NCBI GenBank assembly: GCA_024138025.1 | Contig: JAMXBD010000208.1 | Location: 558,001 to 622,000 of the forward strand | Source: Combretum micranthum | Lineage: Eukaryota; Streptophyta; Magnoliopsida; Myrtales; Combretaceae | Direction of reading: 5' to 3' | DNA: 64,000 nucleotides | Part shown: positions 46,440-57,932 of the stretch, in pieces | How the letters are laid out: the number at the start of each line of letters is the position of its first letter | Numbering within the stretch: position 1 is the first letter of the stretch | The notes under the pieces: model-generated | The model's input: the letters and a program-made list of their open reading frames with translations, nothing else | Database searches by the model: none | Told to the model about the DNA's origin: nothing | Position numbers and translations under genes: made by a program

Positions 46440-47925
46440 GAAAAAATTGGTTGAACTTATGTTCAACTTTACGAATTTTGAAGTTAAATCAAAATTTATT
46501 ATTTGTTTTAATTTGAATGGATTACATAAAAACGCTTTAGTTATTTTTTCCAATTTTATAACTAAAGCTATTTAAGTTTTTAAATATCATGTTTGATCTT
46601 ATTTTTATTTGCGTGATATTTTAACATAAAAAAGATTAGTTAAAGTTGTGTTCACTTTAAAAATTTTAAAATTGAATCTAAATTTATTATTTATTTTGAT
46701 TAAATTGGGTTATATTATGTTATAAACAAGTAGGGATGCAACGGGGGCGGGTTTGGGACGGGTCGTATAAGACCCGAACCCGCCCCGCTTCCTAATAAGG
46801 TTTCCCAAACCCGTCCCGTGACCCTACAGGGTTTTCTATTCAATACCCAAACCCGCCCCTGTAGGGTTTTGACCCTGACCCGCCCCGCCCCGCGACCCGC
46901 TTAATTTTTTTTTCCTCTTCTCAACACTTAGTTAAATTACAAAATTTAACGATAATTTTATTCTATAGGAGCATAATAGTTAGTTACAACTATGCTTGAA
47001 TGAATTTTACAAGATATACCATAACTTTATTAAGAAATATAAAGGTTTAAAACTATCATAAGAAGATTTTCAAATGTAGATGAAAAGACATTACTTCACT
47101 TACATAAATATACATAATACATATGTAGGAAGTAGGAACCGTGTCTATAAACATAAATAATATCCATGAAATGTCTGACAATTATAACTGGGGGTTTTTG
47201 ATGGCATCCCTTAAAATATCTATATAGTCATTTTAATGCGTGCTGAGTAGGAAATCCTTTTATGGAGATTTTTTTTTTCTTTTTTCCTTTTATAATGATA
47301 ATACGTGTATTCTAACTTTTATTTTATTTTATTTTTTATAAATAAAGCGTCTCATAACATTAATAATGATTACATAAGTTAACCTCTAAATATAATGTAT
47401 TTGTATCTGTAATTAGAACCAATATATAGCAAAAGGTTGGATCCATGAATCGAAGTTACGAGTACATATTTGCCAAAGGAAAAGTGTGAGGCTCGGGGTA
47501 ATACATAAAAAACTAAATTAACTTCTTCCCCTCAAAAAGGAAAAAAAAAAATAATGGTAGACAGTTATATGTAGATCATAATAAGAATAATAATTTAATT
47601 TTTTTAATTATTTATATTATGATGGGTTGGGGTTACCCATCGGGTTTTTGTAATGACCCGAACCCGCCCCTAAACCCTATAGGGTCAACAAGTAATTTTC
47701 CAAACCCATCCCACGACCCTATAGGGTCTGACCCTACAGGGTTTTTAACGGTTCGGGCGGGCCGGGTACCCTATAATGACCCGCCCCGGTTGCATCCCTA
47801 TAAACAAGGTCTTCAACAGAAATAATTTTTCTGAGGAATTGTAATATGTTTCAGCGTAAACCTTTTTCCACTTTTTTTTTTTTTTCAAAATTCGTACTAA
47901 AATTAAAAAAAAAAAAAAAAGAACC
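46440..47925 (-). repeat. Right arm of the long inverted repeat, split by a hAT element
   Basis: The arm runs 46440-46730 and resumes at 47809 ('gtcttcaacagaaa', 'gtaatatgtttcagcgtaaacc'), continuing to about 47925. The left arm reads across the same point without interruption ('aaagccttcaatacaaa', in reverse complement), which shows that the 1,070-bp insert came later. Confidence 0.75.
46723..47808. mobile_element. Non-autonomous hAT element
   Basis: The element proper is 46731-47800. Both ends read TAGGGATGCAAC inward, followed by GC-rich CGGG(G)GCGGG. The 8-base direct repeat TAAACAAG lies at 46723-46730 and 47801-47808, the target-duplication length of the hAT superfamily. Both subterminal regions are dense in GACCCGAACCCGCCCC and CCCTATAGGGTC-type motifs, which is typical of transposase-binding subterminal repeats. 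The central 700 bases are AT-rich with no transposase. It must be mobilised in trans. Confidence 0.92.
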
Positions 47926-48022
47926 GATAAGTTGAATGGGAAACCTATTTAAGGTTGAAACTCAAAACATCAAATTGAGAATGTTGCCGTGTTACTAATG
48001 ACTAGAAAATGGAGGCCGCGTT

Positions 48023-49846
48023 TTGATACATGATCTTGGCTCTTTTTCTTCAATCCTTACCAATTACAATACCAAAAACATGTCTTCAGTGTTGATTTCT
48101 CCTGCAAAGGAACATCAACTAATTCAAAACATATGTGCAGCCATCATAAAAGGCAGATGGCAATACCCTTCAAGTCCTCAGCTTTCTTCAGCCCTAACTT
48201 CAACAGTTGTCCACGAAGTCCTCTTAACCCTTTTACCCCACACTCAAAACCCTTCCCACTTATGGGCATTCTTCAAACACGTCGAATCACTCCCCAACTA
48301 CACCCACTCCCTGCAGTCCTCATGGACCATGATCCATATCTTAACGAAAAACAAACATTTCAAAACCGCACACCACCTGCTCGACAAAATTGCCCAGAGA
48401 GATTTCTTGTCTTCGCCATCGGTTCTGGGTGTTCTGGTCAATACCCATGATGACCCAGAAGTGAATTCTCATGTATTGAGCTGGCTTGTGATTTATTTTG
48501 TTAATTGTGGGATGAGGGATGATGGGATAAGGGTGTTTGAGCACATGAGGTTTTGTGGGTTGAAACCTCATTTGCATGCTTGTACTGTGTTGTTGAATAG
48601 TTTGGCTAAGGATAGGTTGGTGGATACTGTGTGGAAAGTGTATAAAAAGATGTTGCGGCTCGGCATTGTTGCTAATCTACACTTGTATAATGTGTTGATA
48701 CATGCTTGTTCTAAGTCTGGTGATGTGGAGAAGGCAGAAAAATTAATGAGGGAGATGGAGTTGAAATGTGTTTTTCCGGATCTCTTCACTTACAATACGA
48801 TGATTTCGTTGTATTGCAGGAAAGGCATGCACTATGAAGCTTTAGGCATTCAAGACAGTATGGAGAGGGCAGGGGTGAATCCTGACATTGTGACTTTTAA
48901 TTCGCTTATTTACGGGTTTTGTAAAGAGGGGAGGATGAGAGATGCTGTGAGGCTTTTTAGGGAAATCAAAGGTGCAACTCCTAATCATGTCACATATACG
49001 TCCCTTATTGATGGATATTGCAGGACTGATGACCTTGATGAGGCTTTGAGATTGTGTGAGGTGATGGTGGCTAAAGGGCTTTATCCTAACACTGTGACAT
49101 ACAACTCTATCATGCGGAAGTTGTGTGAGGAAGGAAGAATGAGGGATGCCAACAAACTTTTGAACGAGATGAATGAGCAAAAAGTTGAACCAGATAATGT
49201 CACGTGTAACACCTTAATAAGTGCTTATTGTAAGATTGGGGACATAAGATCTGCAATGAAAGTGAAAGATAAGATGCTGGAGTCAGGAATGAAGCTAGAC
49301 TCTATCACATACAAGTCACTGATTCATGGTTTCTGCAAGGTAAAAGACATGGATGGTGCTAAAGAGTTCTTGATTAGCATGCTCAATGCAGGTCTATCTC
49401 CAAGTTATATTACTTATTCCTGGATTATAGATAGTTATTGTGATCACAGCAATGAAGAAGCAGTTCTACGACTTCCAGATGAATTTTCGAATAGAGGTAT
49501 TTATGTGAGCGTTTCAATGTACAGGGCATTGATAAGAAGGTTTTGTAAGAGAGAAAGGATTGAATGTGCTGAAAAAATCCTCTCTATGATGCATGCAAAG
49601 GGCTTATCGGGAGATAGTCTCATATATAGCTCTATGGCGTATGCCTACTTGAAAGTTGGGAATGCTATGTCCTTAACAGCTATGCTAGATGAAATGTACA
49701 AGAGGAGGTTGATGGTAACACTCAAAATTTATAGGGGGTTCAATGCTTCCTATGCTGGCGAAGAAAACATCTTAACAATTTTTTGGACCCGTTTGGTTGA
49801 GAGAGGATTAATTTCAAAAGGTATACTGAAGGACATGCGGCATTAG
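48023..49846 (+). CDS. P-class pentatricopeptide repeat protein
   Basis: This is an intronless 607-codon gene. Residues about 1-150 form a low-repeat N-terminal region (KEHQLIQNICAAIIKGRW, HLWAFFKHVESLPNY). From about residue 155 to 590 there are about 12 tandem 35-residue PPR motifs with the usual register, for example TYNTMISLYCRKG, TFNSLIYGFCKEG, TYTSLIDGYCR, TYNSIMRKLCEEG and TYKSLIHGFCK. No E, DYW or SMR domain follows, so this is a pure P-class protein. Such proteins bind single-stranded RNA in mitochondria or chloroplasts and stabilise, splice or help translate specific transcripts. The first ATG is taken; the ATG at 48080 is an alternative that would shorten the N-terminus by 19 residues, and I cannot decide targeting. 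The frame has no defect. It is convergent with the RRP7-like gene downstream. Confidence 0.93.
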   Translation: MIHDLGSFSSILTNYNTKNMSSVLISPAKEHQLIQNICAAIIKGRWQYPSSPQLSSALTSTVVHEVLLTLLPHTQNPSHLWAFFKHVESLPNYTHSLQSSWTMIHILTKNKHFKTAHHLLDKIAQRDFLSSPSVLGVLVNTHDDPEVNSHVLSWLVIYFVNCGMRDDGIRVFEHMRFCGLKPHLHACTVLLNSLAKDRLVDTVWKVYKKMLRLGIVANLHLYNVLIHACSKSGDVEKAEKLMREMELKCVFPDLFTYNTMISLYCRKGMHYEALGIQDSMERAGVNPDIVTFNSLIYGFCKEGRMRDAVRLFREIKGATPNHVTYTSLIDGYCRTDDLDEALRLCEVMVAKGLYPNTVTYNSIMRKLCEEGRMRDANKLLNEMNEQKVEPDNVTCNTLISAYCKIGDIRSAMKVKDKMLESGMKLDSITYKSLIHGFCKVKDMDGAKEFLISMLNAGLSPSYITYSWIIDSYCDHSNEEAVLRLPDEFSNRGIYVSVSMYRALIRRFCKRERIECAEKILSMMHAKGLSGDSLIYSSMAYAYLKVGNAMSLTAMLDEMYKRRLMVTLKIYRGFNASYAGEENILTIFWTRLVERGLISKGILKDMRH

Positions 49847-51989
49847 GATTGGTGTCTGGAAAAGGTTGACATATGTTCAGCTTTCCTATGCTTACTGCAA
49901 CTGAAGATGAAGTTGGTTCAGGTACAGATATAGTATTTTGGAACAGGCAGCCCGTTTCAGGCATATGTGGAATCTTATTGCAACAGAAGAGGAACGAATT
50001 ATGACAGGGTTGGTAAGAACCTTCATCCTCATGGGGGATAAGTTTTGCCTTGTGTCTTTATTACTCAAGGTGGCAGAGGAAAGACCTGCAAATGCAAAGC
50101 AAAGCTGCTGATTCCTTTGCTTGGGCAACGGACAATGGTAATCCCATCTCATTATGTTTCAATACTTGGCATCTCCGAGGACCCCCTGTAACTTCTAGAA
50201 GCAAAGCTCTATAGTCAGCATACTTTGGTACCATGACCGTTTCCCATTATGTTTCAAACGGCATGATTGTAGATTGTAGATAAGCTTAGATCTAATGAAG
50301 CTCCCTCAATGGAAAAAAAATAGCAGATGGCAAAGATAAACAGGACAACACGGTACAACTGGATGGCGTCATCTTGAGGAACTCATTCGTTGTGTCAAGT
50401 GCTACTTAGATAAAACTCAACCAGACAGGTATTATAAGCTCTAGGCCTGGGATAAGTCACATGGATAAATTTTTTGAACATGGCTTGCTTATGATGGAGG
50501 AATATATTGATTGGCTATATTGATTAACCCATGATTATATTGAAAGGATAAAAGGAAGGGTCTTTTGGCTACTACCAATCATATACTAGAGAAAATCTTG
50601 AATGGAGGCAAGATTTTTGCGACCTTGGCTTTTTTCATATGAGGAGAAAGGAACAAGTTGTGGACAATTAGTATATACAAGTCAGCCATTCCAGCTAGAC
50701 ATATCAACTGCCTGGTTTTCTTTCTGATTTTTCACCTAAGATGAAAACACCTTAAAAAACAGTTGAACTTCCAGCAGTAGGCAATGATTCTGTTATTTTT
50801 CAATATAGAAGTTAATTAGTTAACAGTGTAACTGACATTTCCTTCCCGATGTATCAATACCTCTTCTCCATACGAATTTACTGAGTGAGTGAAAGAAAGG
50901 AAAAAAAAAGGAGGATGGATCTGATTATGTTATTTTGCTACGTCTGCTGATAATGATCTACTATCACTACGATGCCTACCCTTGTATTTTATCAAAGTTT
51001 GATGGTTTTTTGGATTTTCCAGATGTAAGGAATATGGTCCTTGCTATTTTTAAAATAATGTGAAACATTAACCATTGTTGGGCAAAGATTGTCTTGTACA
51101 AATATACAATGTTCTTTAGAAGCTTTTTATTGGTTTATTTCAACAGCCACAGCCATCGGTACATGAAGAACATCTGAGTGCTGTATTCCATTTTTCTAAG
51201 GATTATCACTAAATTTTTCTAAGTGAACGGTAGAGTTCGTCTAATACCTATTAGAAGAATTATAGGAAAAATCTTCTACATCTACCTGTAAGATTTTAGG
51301 AATCATATTTATGTATGAACTTTCTAGGATCCCGGAATTCATAGCAAAATGAAAGATTAAATACAGCAAATTAACCGAAATGATAACAAGTATTGAGTAA
51401 ACTCGTAAGTATACAAGTCATGACCATCCACATTGCTTATTCAGTTCTGCTCCTTGCAGTTGCAACTTACATTTCTTTTTTATCGTCTTACAAAGCTGAC
51501 TGCCACAAAAAATTCACCACTTTTCTCACTCGGGTTATCTTCCTAGAGGCTCTATTCATTGGTATAGAAACAAGTTTAACAAGATTTCAAGATGAGCAAG
51601 ATCTGTCCCATGGTAGTATATAGAAGAGCAGCACAGACAAATAGTGTTTTAGAGCAAGTCATTGGCAAATATAGACATGTACATCATTTATGAACGCCTT
51701 CTGCAGTTCCACTGGGTTTCAGGAGAAAGTAAGGCTCTAATCAGATACTGTGCAAAATTGAAGTGAAGCATATCCTGAGATTGTAAATTATGTCTAGAAC
51801 ATTGAATCAGATCTCTGGTTGTGAAACACTACTTTGTTCTCCCATTATGGGATACAGCTTCTTGTCAAAGTGAGCGGCCTCTACTTTCAAAATTCCACCC
51901 AATGATTAAGAAACTGAAACAAAACTGATCAATGTTACATTCTTCTTGTAATGCCTGCAAAACACTGTTCACTAAAGGCTTTGTAGCAC
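49847..51989. other. Convergent 3' region between the PPR and RRP7-like genes
   Basis: The stretch holds the 3' UTRs of both genes and about 1.5 kb of sequence without recognisable coding content. The phrase 'cattatgtttcaa' occurs twice (50151 and 50238). An A-rich run lies at 50905. No transposon is evident. Confidence 0.45.
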
Positions 51990-52616
51990 TCAATAAGGTC
52001 GAAACTTTCTAGCAGCTCTCAACTGTTGAATCCGTTTTTTATCTTGCTCAAACTTGCTTTGAAGCTCCATGACCTCTGTAATTAAACCATCACAACATAT
52101 AAAGATGGTTAGAAACATATACAACTCAACTCTATAACACAGAGACAGAAGAGCTTCTAAGTTCATTTGATGAAGGCAGGACTCGTGATAGCAGCATCAT
52201 GCAGATTATTACATGATGTATTGATGAAGACATATTTGAAAAAATTTCCAATCTTCTCATCTGTGACTTTGCCAAAAAGATTTGTGCTCATAGCAGATGG
52301 TTACGATAGCCCATGGAAGATGAAATGGCAATATTACACAGAGAAGTAGCAAAGTCTCGGCATGTGGGAGCAAGCGATGTTTTGACCAAATCATGGAAAG
52401 TTGAAGCAAATTCTGGAATATCTTCTTCTAAACTTATGCATTCAATGTTGCTAAAAATCTACATAATTTAGATGCAAATCATGTTTGCAAGAGCTTTTAC
52501 AAACAGCCTAATCTTGAGTTCTCAGTAATATTTCAGACAAAGACCCTCCCATGGATAAAGCCAAAAGGGTGTGGCATGGAAACAAATTTTTATGATCTCC
52601 CACTTAAATCTGGAAT

Positions 52617-52652
<36 letters not shown>

Positions 52653-55600
52653 GGTAAATTAAATCTGGAAGAAGGATATGTAAAAAGAGAACTCATGTTG
52701 GCAATAAAAAATTAATTAAGGGAAAAAGGAGATAGCAATGCACAAATATAGCAAACAATTGAAACAATAAGATCATAAATGAGTATAAAGGCATCAGCTT
52801 ATAGGAAAGCCATACCATTTCTTTGTGCTTCTCTTCTTTGGAATCGATAGAAATCTAAAGCAACTTCACTGCTTTTCTTCTTTGCCATTTTATCCTCCAG
52901 AGCTGCCTGGGAAACTGAACCAACAACTGTTCCACTTTCAAGGTCTGTTGTTTTTTTCCTTCCTTTATGATGGGTGACCACCGTCCATCCCCCTTCTGCA
53001 GCAAGGGCTTCTCTTTCTTTTCTTTCCTGTAATTTATGGTTATTGAGAATTTATGATCACTAGGCTCCATGTATTGAGAAATACAGCACACAGACGGCAT
53101 TTTTTGATAGAAATAACCACAAATCATGCACAAACACATACTAACTAAAAGAAACTTAGAAGGGAAGATAAAAGATTAATATACCATAGCAAGTCTTTTT
53201 ATATTTTCGGTAAATAATTGCAACATCAATCACTGAAATAAGAGAGTACTTTTTGATCTGTTTATCCTTTTATCCCCTTCTACCTATTCTTCCAGAAATA
53301 CCTCCACAACTCAATTTTAGTAAAGGAGAGTGTAGACTAATGCAGAAATCATCCAGTGAAAAAAACCCATTAAAAGTTGCAAAGAAAAGTTCTGTTTATG
53401 AAGGGGGGAAGCCCTTCTGTGTTGAACATTGATTATGAAAATGGCCAACATGTGCGATTTTTTAATGACATTGGATCTTGAACACATCAATCTTTACACA
53501 ATGCATGTATAGATTGTCTATAAGCAAGAAACAGGGAATATTCCTAATTTTAAGTTACAAGAATGAACTCAAGGAAACTGGATCCTTTGATGAACCTAGT
53601 AAGTCCAATCGATCAACCATAATATATGCAAGAATATAGGTTAATTTATTCAAAGGCTTGTAAAGTCAATATTTCATGTTCAATTCATTAGTATCTTTAA
53701 GGCAATTGAGTTTTGTAGGTTTAGTTAATTTATTCAACTTATAATTTGTTTAAGGACTACATCTTGATAGCCTACCTGAATGTAGGGTCCATATAGTAGA
53801 TAACACTGCAACACTTATTTGTAATTTTTATTACTGCATGTATGACCCCTTATACTTGTCATGCAGAATTGTCATATCAAACAACTTACATAGGCAGAAA
53901 AATTAGATATGCAGAAGCACAAACTAGATGAAGAACTTCATGTACCTGCTCTAGTTTTTCTTCATGGGTCACTATCAACTCATCGATCCGTTGTTGCAAT
54001 ACCTTCAGCCCTGGTCTGCTCTGATGATATTCCATCAGCCACTCTGCAGATAAACGAACTTTGATGAGAGATCTAATTATATCTAAAAGCAATGAACTCC
54101 AGAGAGGATCTAGCAAGAAATCACTTGGGAAAACAAACTAAACTTTGCTTGATTGTCATGCACTAATTACTCTACTATATTTACTACATCATCCTGGGAC
54201 CTGAGAGTACCCCATGACAATTTAACTATAGATAGCGCCAATTATAAGATGAGGATGAATCACATACTTCTCATTCCTTTTGAATAATCCTCGTCCCTGA
54301 AGAAATTTCATAAGTATCCTCCAAAACAGGTCCACCCTTTTCCAATGATTTACCCTCTCCAGACGATATATGATCCTTCTTTCTTCTTTTCCTGTCTTTC
54401 TTCGACTCACCTGCAACATAAAGAATCGACTAATATATAAGTGAAAATACATGAACATTCTAATCACGATGCATGCATTACATTTCTTGCTCATAGAGGA
54501 TGTTCTATGCATTAGGATTTAATAAAAGGCTATAATTTAAAACAAAAGACAAAAATGAAAGTAATTGCTACCTACACATGTAGAATTTCTCAAGAAGGTG
54601 TTCAAAAGGTCAAGATGGAAGAAACAATGGTAATTACACATCAACTATATACTAACACTAAAAAGGATAAATAGATGAAAACTAAAGCCAATTGACATTT
54701 ATGCCTCAATAAATACAAACTGATACTATCTTGCACATATTTTAGAGGATATAGGCTCAACAAAAATCAGAGGAGATAATGAAACTAATCAAAACCAATG
54801 CAGAAAAGAGTCTTGCCAAGATAAAAAAAATAAACTATTCATTATTTTAGTTAATTCTTCACCTGCAACATTGCTTTGACCCTCCCTTTTTTCCTTTTCT
54901 TCCTCTGCAGCAATTTCTTATCTTTCTTCTTTCGTACTGCTTCAAACGAATCATCTACCGAAAACAAATGTTTAATGAGTTAATGAAGATTTCTGGAAAG
55001 TGCAGAAAGAACAACTTGTCTAAATAGGAAACACACCATTTTTTTCATGAACACTGAGATTACCCTCAGCATCAATATGATTAACTTGGTCACTAGGAAC
55101 ATTGCTTTGTCCCTCACTTTCTTCTTTTCCCTGTCTCTGCCATGATTTCTTCTTTTTCTTCTTTTGTACTACTTCCAATGAACCACCCACTGGAACAGAA
55201 AAGTCTGGAAGAGTTAAATGAAGATGACCAAGAAATGTGGAAAAAAAACCTTGGCGGATTAGAAACACACCATTCTGTTCATCAACTCTATGACTAGGTC
55301 CAGCATCCATATGACTAACTTCTTCATTTGGAACATCACTTTGCCTCTCACTTTTTTCTTTTTTCTTTCTCCGTGGTAACTTCTTATTTTTCTTCTTTCG
55401 TAAAACTTCAATCGAACCACTCACTGGAAAATAAAAGTCAGGAGAGTAAATTAAAGTGACTGAAAATCCTGCTGACAGAAGAGTGTTGCCAAAATGATAA
55501 ACACACCATTTTGTTCATCAACAATGTGATCAGGTTCAGCATCAATAGCATTATCTTCTTCACCTAGCGCATTGCTTTGACCCTGGCTTGTTTCTTTTTT

Positions 55601-55864
55601 CTTCTTAAGCTGCGATTTCTTGTCTTTTTTAATTGTGCTACTTCAACTGATCTATCACCCACTGGAAAAACCAAAGAACAAAACATTAAAAATAACAACA
55701 AATTATAACGCATTTGATGCCATTAGCAATGCAAGCACGATACATACTTTTTGAACCATCTGTGAAGTTTTGCCAACATAGGTGTCATTTTCGTTCTCCC
55801 TTTTTCTCTTCAACTTCTCTTTACGCTTCTTCTTTACACTTTTGATTCCCACTACATCAACCAT
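51990..55864 (-). CDS. RRP7: RRP7-like ribosomal RNA-processing protein
   Basis: RRP7 is a nucleolar component of the small-subunit processome needed for 18S rRNA maturation. Coding exons on the minus strand: 55864-55748 (ATG 55864), 55661-55507, 55423-55271, 55189-55037, 54954-54863, 54410-54268, 54043-53946, 53026-52816, 52075-51990 (stop 51990-51992). The C-terminal half is diagnostic: WLMEYHQSRPGLKVLQ, IDELIVTHEEKLEQ, GGWTVVTHHKGRKKTTD, ALDFYRFQRREAQRN and FEQDKKRIQQLRAARKF. The N-terminal half is Lys-rich and made of four related exon units (GGS-EVV-KKK ... V-EQN). Four places need one more base to keep frame: the exon 1 end (A-run before the donor), 55621-55631 (A6 run), about 54891 (A4 run) and about 54293 (G3 run). 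With these, the total is 1,212 bases (403 residues). Either the homopolymers are undercounted or the gene is dying. Confidence 0.85.
52621..52649 (+). repeat. (TC)n microsatellite
   Basis: About 14 TC repeats lie in the last intron of the RRP7-like gene. Confidence 0.95.
54863..55661 (-). repeat. Tandem exon-intron units in the RRP7-like gene
   Basis: Four exon units start at 55661, 55423, 55189 and 54954, spacings of 238, 234 and 235 bases. Each exon begins (V)GGS/SGS/DDS, then an acidic-hydrophobic pair and a Lys-rich tract; the first three end DEQN or HEKN followed by a GTGTGTTT donor. The intervening introns (about 81-83 bases) also resemble each other, including TTTTCCAG acceptors. The fourth unit is shortened at its 3' end. 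This is a tandem duplication of a whole exon-intron module. Confidence 0.85.
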
Positions 55865-56430
55865 CTCTTCTGCAAATATAAAAAATAAAAAAAATGCCAC
55901 ACACAAACTATAATAATAGATAATTTTGATATACGACAGCTCTTCTTCTTTGATAAACTAATCTAGGTATAAGTGCAGATACATCCTCTAAACTATAGAT
56001 TAGTCGCAAATAGAACTTAAAACTTTCTAAAACGTGTTTCACGTCCCATTATTTCAAAAAGGTAAACCCTAATCTTAGCAGAAGCAATTATTTTGCGTAG
56101 TCACAGATATTGGACTTTATGCAGGCGAGCAGATCCCCAAATTCAATGGAATTTTGTAATAACTAGCGAGCAAACACTAAGAGCTTAAAATTTTATATCG
56201 TATAACCTAACTACGCACAACAATTTGGGATTCAATAGCCAAGCTAGGACAAAGAGCACAAAAAGGAAGAAGCTTTAAAATAGACTCTATTGGCAATGGC
56301 AAACCCACAAATATCAAATAAAGGAACATTCAGCTTCTATTGAAATTATTGAAACCCATTGTAGCTATACCACAACCAACTGCAAGTTAATGGAAAATGA
56401 AGGAAAAAAAATGAAAAGCGTAATAACATT

Positions 56431-56464
<34 letters not shown>

Positions 56465-56570
56465 ACGTGAGAAGCTCAAGTAGAGTGCTGGGGTTGATGG
56501 GAAAGCAAAAAAAGCACTAAAACCAACTGAGTCCTCTTCTTCTTCTTGCTGTTCTTGGATGAACAAGTTT
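55865..56570 (-). other. 5' leader, leader intron and promoter side of the RRP7-like gene
   Basis: The exon carrying the ATG starts at 55869 (TTTGCAG|AAGAG then ATG). A non-coding first exon probably ends at 56467 (CTTCTCAC|GTAACT) and extends up to about 56560, containing AAGAAGAAGAAGAGG. A GA/CT microsatellite (56433-56461) lies immediately inside the intron after this donor. The leader intron is about 600 bases and AT-rich. Confidence 0.55.
56433..56461 (+). repeat. (GA)n microsatellite
   Basis: About 14 GA repeats lie in the leader intron of the RRP7-like gene, only a few bases from its donor. Confidence 0.95.
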
Positions 56571-56799
56571 CGGCAGGTTTAAGGTGCCACTTCTAGTTGT
56601 TTTCTTTTCATGTTTCCTTAGGTTTATGATTTGCAGAGTTTTGGGCTTCTCATTTACTCAATATCTTATTTTGAGAATTTCTTTCTTTCTTTATTTTTCA
56701 AATCACTTTTTTTTTGGGAAAAAAAAAAAAAATATTACAAATTAAAAAAAAATTACGAAAATACCACTGAAAAAAAATATTTCTAGTTTTAGGCATCTT

Positions 56800-56940
56800 G
56801 ACCTTCTCTCTTCTAGAGACGAGTTCAATGTCACTCATAAACCTCGTCTCTTCAAGAGACATGTTTACCTGCTTAAGACCTCATCCGTTGAAGAGACGAG
56901 ACCCTTAGTATACAACCTTGTTTATTCAACAGATGAGGTT
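56800..56940. repeat. MULE-B left palindrome array (4 units)
   Basis: Units of 27 bases lie at 56800-56826, 56840-56866, 56877-56903 and 56914-56940, spaced 37-40 bases. They are the MULE-A palindrome with more mutations; several arms have compensating or near-compensating changes (for example AACCTTG...GAGGTT). Confidence 0.8.
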
Positions 56941-57932
56941 GGCGAGGATTAAATCTGTAACACAACTTCATCTTCCTCATTTGGCACGTGAAGATACTCC
57001 CACATTTGAAAATTCCCAATCGAAACTCTAACTCCCAATTTTCCAATTGTGATTGGCGCAAATCAAGGCATCCTTTGGAGTTGGATTGATTGTTAGTTGT
57101 TGGGGAAGTGATAAGGTCGTGTGGAAGTGAATAATTTTGCGCAAAAAATCCCAAAAGCGTGCTGAAATCAATAGGTAATTTGATTTTCAATTTTCGCATG
57201 AATTTCCAATAAATGTGATTTTTGATAAACATTGCTTTATCCGGTCTTATAATTCATTCATTCATTTCATTATATTCTTTTCTTTACATTTGAACTAGTT
57301 GCGTTACTTGTGTATATGAGCTTTAGATTATGTCCATTAAGTGTTTTCTTTGTTTGTTCCTTTCCTTTTGAACAAAAGGTACCAAACATTGCATAAAAAT
57401 TTTTATGTTATTTTTACTGCCTTATTTATATATTTAGTTTGTTTTCTAATATAGAAGAAAACAAACTATCAAGTCTAGACTTTGTTTTCTAATATAGAAG
57501 AAAACAATCTATCGAGGCTAGATGGTATTAAATGAAGTATTAGAATTTTAATTATTTATTACTTTTTAATGTCAACAAATGTAACTAAAAATATAATTGA
57601 ATTTTTATGTAAAGTTTAGATAGCAAATCTAGCATTTACCCTTTATTAAATTTGCAAAGGAGCATGATGCGTGATTGATCTTGATGATCGAAAAATTAAA
57701 AAGAAGATTACAAGTTACTTTGGAAATGTCTGCCAGAGAAAATCGGATTCTTCTTTCCAATTGTTTTGAAATACAACATATACATTGATAATATACCATT
57801 ACAGGACTGGGTGAATATAGTAACATTAGTAAATATGCTTAAATATTTGATAACTGCAATAGATAAATGATGGTGCGAATTTCATGTACTCACCTTATAT
57901 TTATGAGATAACAGGATAGGTAAGGAGAGGAA

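Noticed and set aside
48341..49180. Minus-strand frames within the PPR gene
   Set aside because: They are shadows of the 607-codon plus-strand PPR frame.
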